Assembly: GCA_028554645.1 (NCBI GenBank)
Contig: JAQOOI010000070.1
Coordinates: 1,178,001-1,242,000 of the forward strand
Length of the DNA: 64,000 nucleotides
Origin: Omphalotus guepiniiformis
Taxonomy: Eukaryota > Basidiomycota > Agaricomycetes > Agaricales > Omphalotaceae
Direction: 5' to 3'
Shown: positions 35,860 through 46,805 of the stretch, piece after piece
Layout of the letters: the number at the start of each line of letters is the position of its first letter
How positions within the stretch are numbered: the first letter of the stretch is position 1
Notes under the pieces: model-generated
What the model was told of the DNA's origin: nothing
Seen by the model: the letters and a program-made list of their open reading frames with translations, nothing else
The model's database searches: none
Translations under genes and position numbers: made by a program

Positions 35860-36084
35860 ATGCAGTTCAAAACCATCTTGTTCGTCCTCGCCTCCGCCGC
35901 GTCTATCGCGACTGCTACAGTTATCCCCGCAGCGGAATCTCGTAGCGTCTGCTTTGGCATTGGGTTGAGTTGCCCCTTCGGAGCCATCCAATGCTGCTCG
36001 GACCACTGTGTCGACGCAGTGCGTATATCCTTTGCATAACACTTGCACGCTATTGACCATTGGTAGATTTGCATCCCGCCTTGA
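35860..36084 (+). CDS. Small secreted six-cysteine protein, knottin-like spacing
   Basis: Two exons: 35860-36018 and 36067-36084, giving 58 residues. The N-terminus is a clear signal peptide (a Lys, then ILFVLASAASIATA). The mature part of about 35 residues has six cysteines in the order C-x6-C-x6-CC-x3-C-x4-C, the framework of inhibitor cystine knots. The last exon is only 18 nt and supplies the sixth Cys and the stop. An intron with GTGCGT and TGGTAG borders keeps the phase, and a TATA box lies upstream. Too short for usual gene finders. It sits between P450 copies A and B. Fold and role are inferred from spacing only; it could be an effector-like, antimicrobial or inhibitor peptide. Confidence 0.7.
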
Positions 36085-37731
36085 ACCTTTGAGCCGCTGT
36101 GTGATGACAAGGGTCATAGGAAGTTGTTGAAGTTTGGTACGACAGTCTAGTATTTGATGCAGCTCAAACCACACTGACTTCGTTCCTCAAGGTTTTTGGG
36201 AGCGCGAAGCTTAGTCTCTTGTTGATTGAAAGAAATGCTCTTGATTCGATAGTATGTATTTGCGCAGAATGTTGTCAAGGATGATTGTTTGAGTGCCATG
36301 ATTTGCGATATCCTGAGTCTCGCAATAGCGCGATGAGCTGGTACTTGTCCATCCACGAGGATTCTCTTTCCCTATGCATGTAGAACCTTCCAAGCTAGTA
36401 GCAGATGCAGATGCCACCATAAAAACCCTCCCCTCTCTAACATACAAGGGAAATAATTCTTCCAGCACCCGCATCTCGACTTAGTGGCAATTGAGGGATC
36501 AAGAGAAGTGCGAAAGAGTGGGAGGAGGTCATGGATGCGGTAAGAGAGGTGAGGACACCGATCATTCCTCTACTTCTTCTGCGAAGGGCCCGGAAGAGGA
36601 AGAGTCGAGAGGGAGGAAACTATCATCGGAGTTAAACGTGACCTCCGTACAGTATGTGTTGTGCATCCAAACAGCAGAAGACCGATAGGACTGATGCATT
36701 GTTCTTATACGTGTTGGGATTGTGCCAGAGGTGATTATGGCCACTACCCAACCGCTAGCGCACCGAAAAGTGAATTCCTTCGTATGATGAGATCCTGGTA
36801 TACCTTTCCAAAAGTAAGACCTGGATTCGGGACTAGAAATCATGAAATTGGCGTACCTTTACGTGTTTTTACAGAAGCACCATCGTGAAGTGACTTTCGT
36901 ACTTGCGGCCTCGTACGAACGGTACGACCATATAGTTTTCAGGTGATTATCCTCCTCGACCGACATTTCGACCAAAGATATTGTGTCTGGATGACGCTAT
37001 GAGATTTAAACGAATCAGGAATAGAATGAAATACCCAATACTCCAACAACGATTATACTAGGTGGTGAACAGCACAACGATTTGATTGTCGATCGGTGAC
37101 AGAGGGTAACTTCATCCGATTACTCACTCTGTCACCCACTACCCTTGAATGTGGGATTCCGTGCAACCTCCTGATCAGTAGCACGGTCGAGTCCTCGTAA
37201 TAATGGGCTGTAACAACCTGAATCCGAGTCTGTCGAGCCGAGTGTCGAAATAGAAATCGCAAGCAGTGTTGACGTCTTTGGGCTTGAATGAGCAAGCAAA
37301 AGAGCCCAGTGAAGCCATTATATTTGGTTCGAGTTTCTGGCCCAAAGATACGTCCATATCGTCAGCACTGAATGTACGCGATAGTTATTGGCAAGGTCCA
37401 GGTCTATGTAGTTATATTGAAATCGAGGTGAAAGTCGATAAAGCGACTCCAGACGCGAGTGAATGCCGCGAGAATCGGCGAGATGTGTGACCTTGATTGA
37501 CCCTGCTTGACCCATGACCTTGAACTTTATCCAGACTTTATCTGCCCAACAAATTTCTTCCCATGAACACCTTCATGAATCGTTGTTTCTTCGTTCTTGG
37601 GCTAATCAGACAGCATGTGACAGATTCATTTCACTGACGGCCTAACCGAGTGTATCATTGGGCACCTTCCTATTCAACGTGTTGAAATCTCAAGAGAGAG
37701 AGAGGAAATTCCCAGTTGTTGCACCCTGAAA
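36085..37731. other. Spacer between the peptide gene and P450 B
   Basis: 1.65 kb with only short ORFs. No P450 fragment or transposon motif recognised. Confidence 0.4.
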
Positions 37732-39671
37732 ATGTGGTTCTCCTCGCTCCTCCTCGTCGCGCTATATGTGGGGTATGTAGCCTGTTATCGACTTTTCTTT
37801 CATCCACTGCGAGCTTTCCCTGGACCTTCGCTCGCAGCCGTGTCAGGTTGCTATCGGCTTTATTACAACTTAATAAAGCAGGGCGAACTGTTACCAGAGA
37901 TTGAACGTCTGCATGAAATATACGGTAAGAGGTTGGTTGGTATCTCTTCACGCGAATATAAGAGACTCACAGCGTACATGCTGCAGGGCCTGTGGTGAGG
38001 GTTAGCCCAAATATGGTACGTCAACTTACTTGATCACAATATCTGGCTTCACTTATAGGTGAAATATCTAGCTGCATTTCAAAGACCCGCAGGCCTATCA
38101 TGATATTTATGGTAATCCGAGTTTCACCAAAGATCCTGCCTTCTACCGCAACGCCTTGGTTCATTGCGCCGATTCTTCTGGTGGATTTTGCGATCCTCAG
38201 ACAGCCAAGGCCCGCAGGCAGATGATCAACCCTTTGTTTTCACGTCAAGCAATCTTGAAGCTGGAGAGTGTTGTACAGGAAAAGGTCTGTCTTCTTCAAT
38301 AGGTCCCGACTTTATAAAACTATACGTTTGCATTCCCTAGGTCGATAAATTGATCTCGCTACTTTCCTCGCATGACGAGCCTGTGACCTTGCCCTTAGCA
38401 TTCCGCTGCACAACATTGGATATAATCACTTTGTATTGCTTTGCGACGAGTTTTGATGCTCTCGATTCCCCTAACTTCATGGACCCTGTTGTGCAAGGAG
38501 CGCAAGGAGTCATGGTTTTCTTCTGGGTCTTGGTATACTTCTCCACCATTGTCGCCGCCGCTCTTGCCCTTCCTACCAAAGTAGCCACCATGTTTTACCC
38601 TCAATTTTCCGCTGTCGTCCATATGAGGAAGAGCATCGAGGAGCGAGTGGACTCTCTTATGTCCGATGCCAGTGTATTGTCGACCGTCGAGCATGAAACC
38701 ATTTACCATCATCTGCTTGCACCTCAAAAAAGGGATGGATCGCGTGTAGACCAAATACCTAGAAAGTCACTTGTGGACGAAGCTGTTACGATCATCAATG
38801 CCGGGGTCGACACAGTTGGGGATGCTTGCACAGTTGGAGCTTTCCATGCTCTCAAAGATCCGGGCATATACCGGAAGCTCAAAGCCGAGCTATGTCAAGC
38901 TTGGCCCGAAGAAGGAGACTACTTGGGCTATACCGAACTCGAGAAACTGCCGTATCTGGTAATTGTTCAAGCTGTCCACGTATACTTGATGGTTTTTGAG
39001 GCTTTTGACAGACCGCGTTTATCAAGGAATCCCTGCGCTTCTCTCATGGTGTAGTCACACCTCTACCTCGCATAGTAGGGCCCTCAGACTCAATCATCGC
39101 AGGCGTCAAAGTTCCTGCTGGGGTAATCGTATATCTCACTCATCTAACAATAAGTGAATTGACTCAAATTATATATAGACTATCGTCGCGATTAGTTGCG
39201 CTTTCCTGCACCGGAGCCCCGACTTTTTCGAAGATCCACAGCACTTTTCGCCCGAACGCTGGTTGCAAGCTAACACGAAGGATATGCAGCAAAATCTGGT
39301 ACCTTTTTCTAAGGGACCTCATATATGGTAAGTCCTTTGTTTGAACCAGCGTGTTAGAGTGTTAGAACTGACCTTGAATTGCGGTAGCCCCGGATTGAAG
39401 TGAGTCTTCATGGACATTATCTGGCAAAAGCGGGTAGTTGATTCATAACTGACAGCCTTGCGTGGTGCGAGCTATATCTTATCTTTGGGAACGTCTTCCG
39501 GAGATTGGATTTCACTCTCCATGTCACTAATGAGACGTACGTTGACTCCCGACTATACTATATCATTCTTCTCAATCTTGCACACGTAGGATTCTCGACT
39601 ATTACCACTTCAAAGAACTTTTCATTCCACATTGGGATCAGACTTACGAGGTTTTAGTTCAAACTCGTTGA
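37732..39671 (+). CDS. Cytochrome P450, array copy B (altered heme motif)
   Basis: Nine exons: 37732-37924, 37987-38015, 38072-38284, 38341-38958, 39012-39122, 39179-39327, 39388-39399, 39456-39536 and 39590-39671, giving 495 residues. Same exon plan as copy A, with FFHPLRAFPGPSLAAV, VVRVSPN, the I-helix AGVDTVGD, ESLR and FSPERWL. The heme loop reads FSKGPHICPGLN: the Arg two residues before the Cys is His, and Leu after the Cys is Pro. In the I-helix the residue before DT is Val where the others have Thr or Ser. The reading frame is intact. Activity may be changed or lost. Confidence 0.9.
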
Positions 39672-40463
39672 CTCAAAACTCATTGTCAACACCTTTCGCC
39701 TCACAACAAGAAATTTGTGTAAACAGGCCTAGGAGCATTCCGAGTTTTCTGGACTAGGCGCAAGATTTATGGATGTGTTTGAGAGTTTCGCTCTGTACTA
39801 GTACGAGCTTACTGTCTGCTTCATTCTTTTTCACTGCTATATGCATTGGTTTCCGTCCCTTGCACGTCATGAGGATGCGTCTCTTTCGCGAATACCTGGA
39901 ATTCCACCCAAGTGGTCAAACCCGAGAATGCCACCGAAGTACATCAAGCCCGAGAATGCCGCCGGAGTCCTAAAAACTGCGTGATCAAGACTCTTCAGGC
40001 TCTGCGTTGCATGTTGGTTGCATACACTTTGGAATCAGAACATTCTTTCTGGCGGCGTGGAAGTTCTTGGTGAACTGGCAGGCATAAGTTAACCTTTGCC
40101 TTGGAACTTGTTAGCAAAATGACTGTCGCGGACTTCAGCCTTCCCTTGCGCCAGACATACGGGTTTGGTATAGTGTCAAGGGTCATGAGTCGAACGAAGA
40201 CCAATCGTACACATTCATCCGACGAATCGCAATGGAGTTTTCGTAATTTGGAAGAGTCGCCACAAAATGGCTCTGTAATATTTTCCACCTGCGGTGTCGA
40301 CTCCATGATGGGCGAGTCTGCTGCCATTGCTGGTCTTTTACCGTCATCGCATGTGACAGTGGTAACAAAATATATCATTCATTGGCACTGGCTTATCTGG
40401 AATCTTATAAGCTCAAGAGGATTCACCAAAGATGCGATTTTCCACCACTGCACTCTCAGCCAC
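39672..40463. other. Spacer upstream of P450 C
   Basis: 792 bases. The right half (from about 40026) aligns with the region upstream of copy D. No independent gene seen. Confidence 0.5.
40026..40463. repeat. Upstream repeat of P450 C
   Basis: Matches 42730-43156 upstream of copy D. A block beginning GAGTCTGCTGCCATTGC is identical over about 27 bases (from 40314 and 43014). It shows the duplication covered promoter and gene together. Confidence 0.7.
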
Positions 40464-42375
40464 ATGTTGTCTATACTCCTCTTCATCATACTCTACGTGG
40501 GCTATGTAGCCTGTTATCGGCTTTTCTTCCATCCACTTCGACATTTCCCTGGACCGTCATTAGCGGCCGTGTCAGGTTTTTATCAGCTTTACTACAGGTT
40601 GATCAGGAAGGGCGAACTGGTACACCAGATTGAACACCTGCATGAAGTATATGGTAAGGGATGCTTTTTTTTCCACACCATATACAATACTCAGATGTAC
40701 ATATGCTGTAGGACATGTAGTGAGAATTGGCCCGAACATGGTTAGTCCAGTTTTGCAATCCCGCTATCCATGTTTCTCAAGTGTAGAATCTTTAGTTGCA
40801 TTTTAGAGACTCGCAGGCCTATCATGATATCTATAGCAACCCAGCGTTCACAAAAGACCCTGGATTTTACCACGCATTTGCCCACTGTGTCGATTCTTCT
40901 GTTGCCTATTGCAATCCTCGTGTTGCGAAGATACGCAGACAGATAATTAGTCCCTTGTTCTCCCGGCAAGCAATCTTGAAACTAGAGAGTGCCGTACAGG
41001 AGAAGGCGGGTCTCAATCAGTAGCTCGTGGTTATCTGAAACTTAATGTTTTGGTTTTTAGGTCGATAAACTGGTCTCGCGGCTTTCGTCGCACCGCGAGC
41101 CTGTATCCTTACCTTTAGCATTCCGATGCACGTCCTTGGATATCATAACCTCGTACTGCTTTGCGACATGTTTTGATACCCTCGACTTCCCTAACTTCAT
41201 GGATCCCATCGCACATGGAGCTATGGATTTACTCGCTTTCTTCTGGGTTCTAATATACTTTTCTCCTGTTGTCCCTGCCGTTTTCGCCCTCCCTAGCTGG
41301 GTAGCTACCAATTTCTACCCTCCAGCTTCCGCCGCCATTGGGATGCGAAAGAGCCTCGAAGATCAAGTAGACTCACTTCTGTCTGATGACAGTACACTGT
41401 CAACCACTGAGCATGAGACGATTTACCATCATCTACTTGCGCCTCAAAAGAAGGATGGATCGGGTGTAGACCGCATATCAAGGAAGTCACTTGTGGATGA
41501 AGCTGTTACACTCATCAATGCCGGTAGTGACACTGTTGCGGACGCCTGCACAGTTGGAGCGTTCTATGCTCTCAAGTACCCGGACATATACCGAAAACTC
41601 AAAGCTGAGTTATGCCAAGCTTGGCCCGATGAAACTGCTCCCTTAGGCTATACCACACTTGAGAAACTGCCCTATCTGGTAAGTATAATAGGCATTTTAG
41701 TACACACACAGGTTTCTGATAGGTTCAACAGACTGCATTCATCAAGGAAGCTCTTCGCTTCTCCCATGGTGTGGTGACACCTCTTCCTCGCATAGTAGGG
41801 CCCTCCGATTCGGTGATTGCTGGCGTTAGTGTTCCTGCTGGGGTAACTTCTAATGTCTGATACAACCAAACAATGAACTAAGCCTCAAATATAGACAATA
41901 GTGGCTACGGGTGTCTCGTTTCTGCATCGAAATTCGGACATCTTTGAAGATCCAGGGAAATTTTGGCCCGACCGTTGGCTGCAAGATAGTACACAGGACA
42001 TGGCCCAGAATCTTTTACCGTTCTCGAAGGGACCTCGTATTTGGTGAGATCTCAACTTAAATTAGCTCGACATATCTGACCATTGAATGTAGCCTCGGGT
42101 TGAAGTGAGCTTCCATTTCTCCTGTGATTCAAAATTGTACTCAAGTTGAACAGCCTAGCGTGGTGCGAACTGTATCTAATTTTTGGAAATATCTTCCGAA
42201 GGTTGGACCTCACCCTTCATGTCACTCGTGAGACGTATGTTGAAACCCTATCATGTCACGACATGCTTTTCACTGTGTGTTTGAGACAACCCCCGACTAT
42301 TATACCTTCACAGACCTATTCCTTCCGCACTGGGACAAGAATTACGAGGCATTGGTCGGGAAAGGCTCAGCATAA
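40464..42375 (+). CDS. Cytochrome P450, array copy C (altered splice sites)
   Basis: Exons: 40464-40653, 40712-40740, 40796-41005, 41061-41678, 41732-41842, 41895-42043, 42093-42104, 42154-42238 and 42286-42375, giving 497 residues. Motifs: FFHPLRHFPGPSLAAV, VVRIGPN, I-helix AGSDTVAD, EALR, FWPDRWL and heme loop FSKGPRICLGLN. The intron after 41005 begins GC where copy D has GT. The acceptor that copy D uses for its last exon is destroyed here. A donor four bases later (GTTGAA) together with a TTTGAG acceptor restores the frame; the standard donor with that acceptor would frameshift the last 30 residues. Very similar to copy D. Confidence 0.85.
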
Positions 42376-43156
42376 CTCCATGCTGTCACAAGAAGACGCA
42401 TGCGCAAACCAGGGGCGTTCTGTGAAGCACTAAAGTGAAGTTAAAATGTACTATTAAATTTGTGAATGTGTCCGAGAGTTCTTTCACTTTGTACTGATAA
42501 AGACTTACTGCCTACTTCTATGCACTTGCTGTTCCTTGCAATCTGAACGGTCTCTCTCACAAATGTAGAGCATTTCGCGGAATGGGTTTTGGACCTTGGC
42601 CGCCTACAAGCACCTTACATAATCGTACACCATCCTCTGCTCCATGTGCATACAACTTGATTTCATTCGAACCATCATTGTGCAACTTCAGTACCGGTGG
42701 TTAAGACTCCTCAAACTTCGTCGTACTTGGGATTCAGAACATTCATTCTTGCGTGGATATTCTTGGATCGCTGGCAGGCGCAAGTCTGATTCGACATTGG
42801 GAAATAGACCGTCCACGGACTTCAGCCTGCCCTTGTGCCAGACATACAGGTATGGTCTCAAGATCATGATTCGAACGAAGGTTAACCATCCGCATTCATG
42901 ATTCATCTGACGGTTCGCAATAGAGTTATCGTAATGTGGAAGAGTCAATACAAACTGCATTATTTTTGACCTGCTGTTTGTCATGGTCAACTCCATGATA
43001 GGTGAGTCTGCTGCCATTGCTGGTCTTTTACCATCATCGCATGTGACGGTGGTATTGAAAGATATCATTAGCACCGAGGCCTTATCTAGAATCTTGAGAT
43101 TCTTTTAAGCAAGAAGATTGGCCAAAGATGCAGGTTTTCACCACTACACTCTCATC
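42376..43156. other. Spacer upstream of P450 D
   Basis: 781 bases; the part from about 42730 repeats the region upstream of copy C. No gene seen. Confidence 0.5.
42730..43156. repeat. Upstream repeat of P450 D
   Basis: Counterpart of 40026-40463. With the genes included, the duplicated unit is about 2.7 kb; the two ATGs lie 2693 bases apart. Confidence 0.7.
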
Positions 43157-45102
43157 ATGCACACGGTGTTGTCCATGCTCCTCTTGATCATACTCTATGT
43201 GGGCTATGTAGCCTGTTATCGACTTTTCTTTCATCCACTTCGAGACTTTCCCGGACCTTCGATGGCGGCCGTGTCAGGTTTTTATCAGCTTTACTACAGG
43301 TTGATCAGGAAGGGCGAACTGGTACACCAGATTGAACACCTGCATGAAGAATACGGTAAGATACATATTTTTTTGGTTTTCACGCCAGTATACGAGACTC
43401 AGATGTGCATCTGCTGTAGGACCTGTAGTGAGAGTTGGCCCGAACATGGTTAGTTATTGTTCTTAATTCCCGCAATCCATGCTTTTCAAGTATAGATTTT
43501 TTAGTTGCATTTCAGAGACTCGCAGGCCTATCATGATATCTATAGCAACCCAGCGTTCACAAAAGACCCTGGATTTTATCGCGCCTTTGTCCACTGTGTC
43601 GATTCCACTGCTGCCTTTTGTGATCCTCGTGTCGCAAAGATCCGCAGACAGATCATCAGTCCCTTGTTCTCCCGGCAAGCGATCTTAAAACTAGAGAGCG
43701 CCGTACAGGAAAAGGTGGGTCTCAATCGGTAGCTCGTGGTAATTTAAATCTTGATATCTTGGCCTTTAGGTCGATAAACTGGTCTCGCGGCTTTCCTCAC
43801 ATCGCGAGCCTGTATCCTTACCCCTAGCGTTCCGATGCACGTCCTTGGATATCATAACCTCGTACTGCTTTGCAACATGTTTTGATACCCTCGACTCTCC
43901 TAACTTCATGGATCCCATCGCACACGGAACTATAAATTTACTCGCTTTCTTCTGGGTTCTAATATACTTTTCTCCTGTTGTCGCCGCCCTTTTCGCCCTT
44001 CCTAGCAGGGTAGCTACCATGCTTTACCCACCACTTTTTGCCACCCTCCATATGCGGAAGAGTATTGAGGATCGAGTTGACTCTCTTCTCTCTGATGACA
44101 GCATGCTGTCTACCACTGAGCATGAGACGGTTTATAATCATCTACTTGCGCCTCAGAAGAAGGATAGATTGGGTGTAGACCAGATATCGAGAAAGTCACT
44201 GGTGGATGAAGCGGTCCTCCTCATCAATGCCGGTAGCGATACTGTTGCAGATTCCTGCACGGTTGGCACGTTCTATGCTCTCAAGTACCCGGACATATAC
44301 CAGAAACTCAAGGCTGAGCTGTGTCAAGCTTGGCCCGAAGAAGGAGACCGCTTGAGCTATACCACGCTTGAGAAACTGCCGTATCTGGTAAGTATACATC
44401 GTAGTATTCTACACGCAGGTACCTGGTTCTGATAATTCGGTCTTTAACAGACCGCATTTATCAAGGAAACTCTTCGCTTTTCCCATGGTGTAGCGACACC
44501 TCTTCCTCGCATAGTTGGGCCCTCGGATTCAGTGATCGCTGGTGTTACTGTTCCTGCCGGGGTAACTTCTAATAATATCTGATTCAACTCAACGATGAAT
44601 TAATCTTCATAACATAGACAAGTGTAGCTACGGGTATCTCATTCCTGCATCGAAATTCGGACATTTTTGAAGATCCAGCGAAATTTTGGCCCGACCGTTG
44701 GCTGCAAGATGATACAAAGGACATGGCACAGAATCTTGTACCGTTCTCGAAGGGACCTCGTATTTGGTAAGATCTCAGATTAATTTAGGACGACACATCT
44801 GACCTTAGAATGTAGCCTCGGGTTGAAGTGAGCTTCCTTTCCATTCCTATTCCAAGACTGGTACTCAACTCTCACTTGACTCGAACAGCCTAGCGTGGTG
44901 CGAGCTATATCTGATTTTTGGTAATATCTTCCGAAGATTGGACCTCACCCTTCACGTCACTAATGAGACGTACGTTGAAACCTTACTATGTCCTGACGTG
45001 CTTTTCACTGTGTTTAATAGGACCCCCGACTATTATACCTTTACAGACCTATTCCTTCCCCACTGGGAGAAGAACTACGAGGCGTTGATCGGGACCCTTT
45101 GA
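43157..45102 (+). CDS. Cytochrome P450, array copy D
   Basis: Nine exons: 43157-43355, 43420-43448, 43505-43714, 43770-44387, 44451-44561, 44618-44766, 44816-44827, 44889-44969 and 45021-45102, giving 496 residues. All introns are GT-AG. Motifs: FFHPLRDFPGPSMAAV, VVRVGPN, I-helix AGSDTVAD, ETLR, FWPDRWL and FSKGPRICLGLN, with the Cys codon split as in the other copies. It is the closest relative of copy C and serves as the reference for the family's splice sites here. It ends 190 bases from the convergent PPX1 gene. Confidence 0.92.
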
Positions 45103-45291
45103 GAAGAGACTCCGAGTCGTGGTCACTCCATGAATTGTATCAAGAAAAAAACAATTTCCTTTGTCAGTTGCGAAGTTTAAATTCGACCATGTACAAGTAA
45201 AATATTGATACAGAAAAGATTACGATCTTAGCTTGTATTGTTCCTATGATTTTCGACACACCCGCCCCTGAGTAAGTTATCCGGAAGTCTA

Positions 45292-46644
45292 CTAGTCCTC
45301 TCGCTCTATGATGCTTCTCAGCACCGGGGCAGTGACTTTACGCGTCGCATGAGGATTCTGTTTATATGCCTTGGTCCTCAAATGCAGACTCTCCGATACT
45401 TTTACGTCCGGGGAGAAATCCTTGTTCTCTTTCACCTCCAACTGCTCGTTTGCTTCTAGCCCACTCCAAAGACGTGTTGCCAACTCGTCGACATCAAAGT
45501 CATCGGCTGGTAACGAATCGTTCCGAAGAATCCAAGCCATTTCTCGTTTGTGTTTTCCGGTATGAGTATGGTATGATGTCAGGATGCCCAGGATATTGAG
45601 GTTTCGCTCTTTCATGTAAGAATATCCCTCCTTTTCTAGATTCCCATCAGCCGCCCATCCTTTTAGCTCAACAGGGACGGTCGAGAGGCCTGCTCGGAGA
45701 GTAGGTTTAGATGGACTCCAAGGAGCGGTATAAGTGTACTCCTTGTAATCTCGGCGCAGAAGATCCCTAGGCCCAAGGTGAGAGACTTCGAATTTCTTCT
45801 CCGACAACTGTTTGGTAAGGTCTTTCATAGCACTTGCTGAGATCACAGATTCTGGAACTGCGTCGGAGACATTAGCTTGTGCGAGCACAACAGAGGGCAG
45901 CGAATCTGCAAGTGTGGACTGTATAGCAAGGAACTCGGCTGCCTGACGGTCGACGTCGAGGGCTTTTCCACCGGGCTTGAGTCCGTCAGTGTCGATGAGG
46001 ATAGCAGAGAGTAGAAGCGTAGCTAGCTCTGCCGGTATTTTAGATTGGAATAGAGAGGCGATGTGAGAGGAACAGCTCCCTGCGGGGGCTACGATACGAG
46101 GATCAGCGGTATCTCCATGGAGGTTTTCATCCGCGTGGTGGTCTATTATAGCAGATACCACGGATGGAGGGTCATCCGAAGACAATGATGAGTCCAGGCG
46201 GTTATGATCTACAAGAGCCATTCGGTAGGATGGAAATGGCTTGATATCAGCGAGGTCCGTAAGGAACAATAGCTGCTCTTTGGGCTTCGAAATGCCCGCA
46301 AGACTGAGAGCATAGATATTCTCAGCTCTAAGCTCCAAGTCATCTCGTTCCATCCGGACAAGAGGTATGGTAGGTGTGTCCTGAACATTCGTCCTCAACC
46401 AAGCAAAAGCAATGGAACTAGCAAGACTATCAAGATCTGCGAAGATGTCTGTCTGAGTTATCTTTTCACGCTTGGTCGATCAACTCTTACCGCCTGCTTC
46501 ATTTCCAACAACTACGGTCCATTCTTTGCCTTTCCCCAGACTTTCTCGTACATCACGAAGATACTTTTCCTTCGAAGACGTTAGGAAATTCGCCAAATCG
46601 GGTTCTGACGACCTAACAACTTTATACGCTTTTGAAAACATCAT
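45292..46644 (-). CDS. PPX1: Exopolyphosphatase (DHH/DHHA2 family)
   Basis: Two exons: 46644-46491 and 46436-45292, giving 432 residues (the second Met at 46641 is also possible). Motif I spans the splice junction as VVVGNEAG then DLDSLASS. Then LVDHN and the DHH motif DHHAD, and the TDGLKPGGK region. The C-terminal DHHA2 half includes the GILTSYHTHTGKHKREM segment. The family removes terminal phosphates from polyphosphate using divalent metal held by the Asp and His residues. It faces EMC2 head to head. Confidence 0.92.
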
Positions 46645-46805
46645 AGAATAAAAAAGCGTACGAGGAGATCTTAACATTGCCAATATACGCCAATAACAGA
46701 AGAATCGAAAACCCAAAAGCCAGGCGTAGCTTGTATCGGCTAGGCGTGTTTAATAGGCGCATCTTTAGGAATGAGTGTATTACGTAATAGCGCCCCACCT
46801 TATTC
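46645..46805. promoter_or_regulatory. Compact bidirectional promoter PPX1/EMC2
   Basis: Only 161 bases separate the two start codons. Both promoters must share this stretch or overlap the genes. No TATA box was noticed. Confidence 0.6.

Noticed and set aside
40101..40463. In-frame extension upstream of P450 C (Met at 40101)
   Set aside because: The extension is the duplicated noncoding region. The matching D region has stops, and the membrane anchor starts at 40464.
33180..45102. Secondary-metabolite gene cluster
   Set aside because: No PKS, NRPS, terpene synthase, prenyltransferase or transporter was found in the window; a P450 array alone does not establish a cluster.
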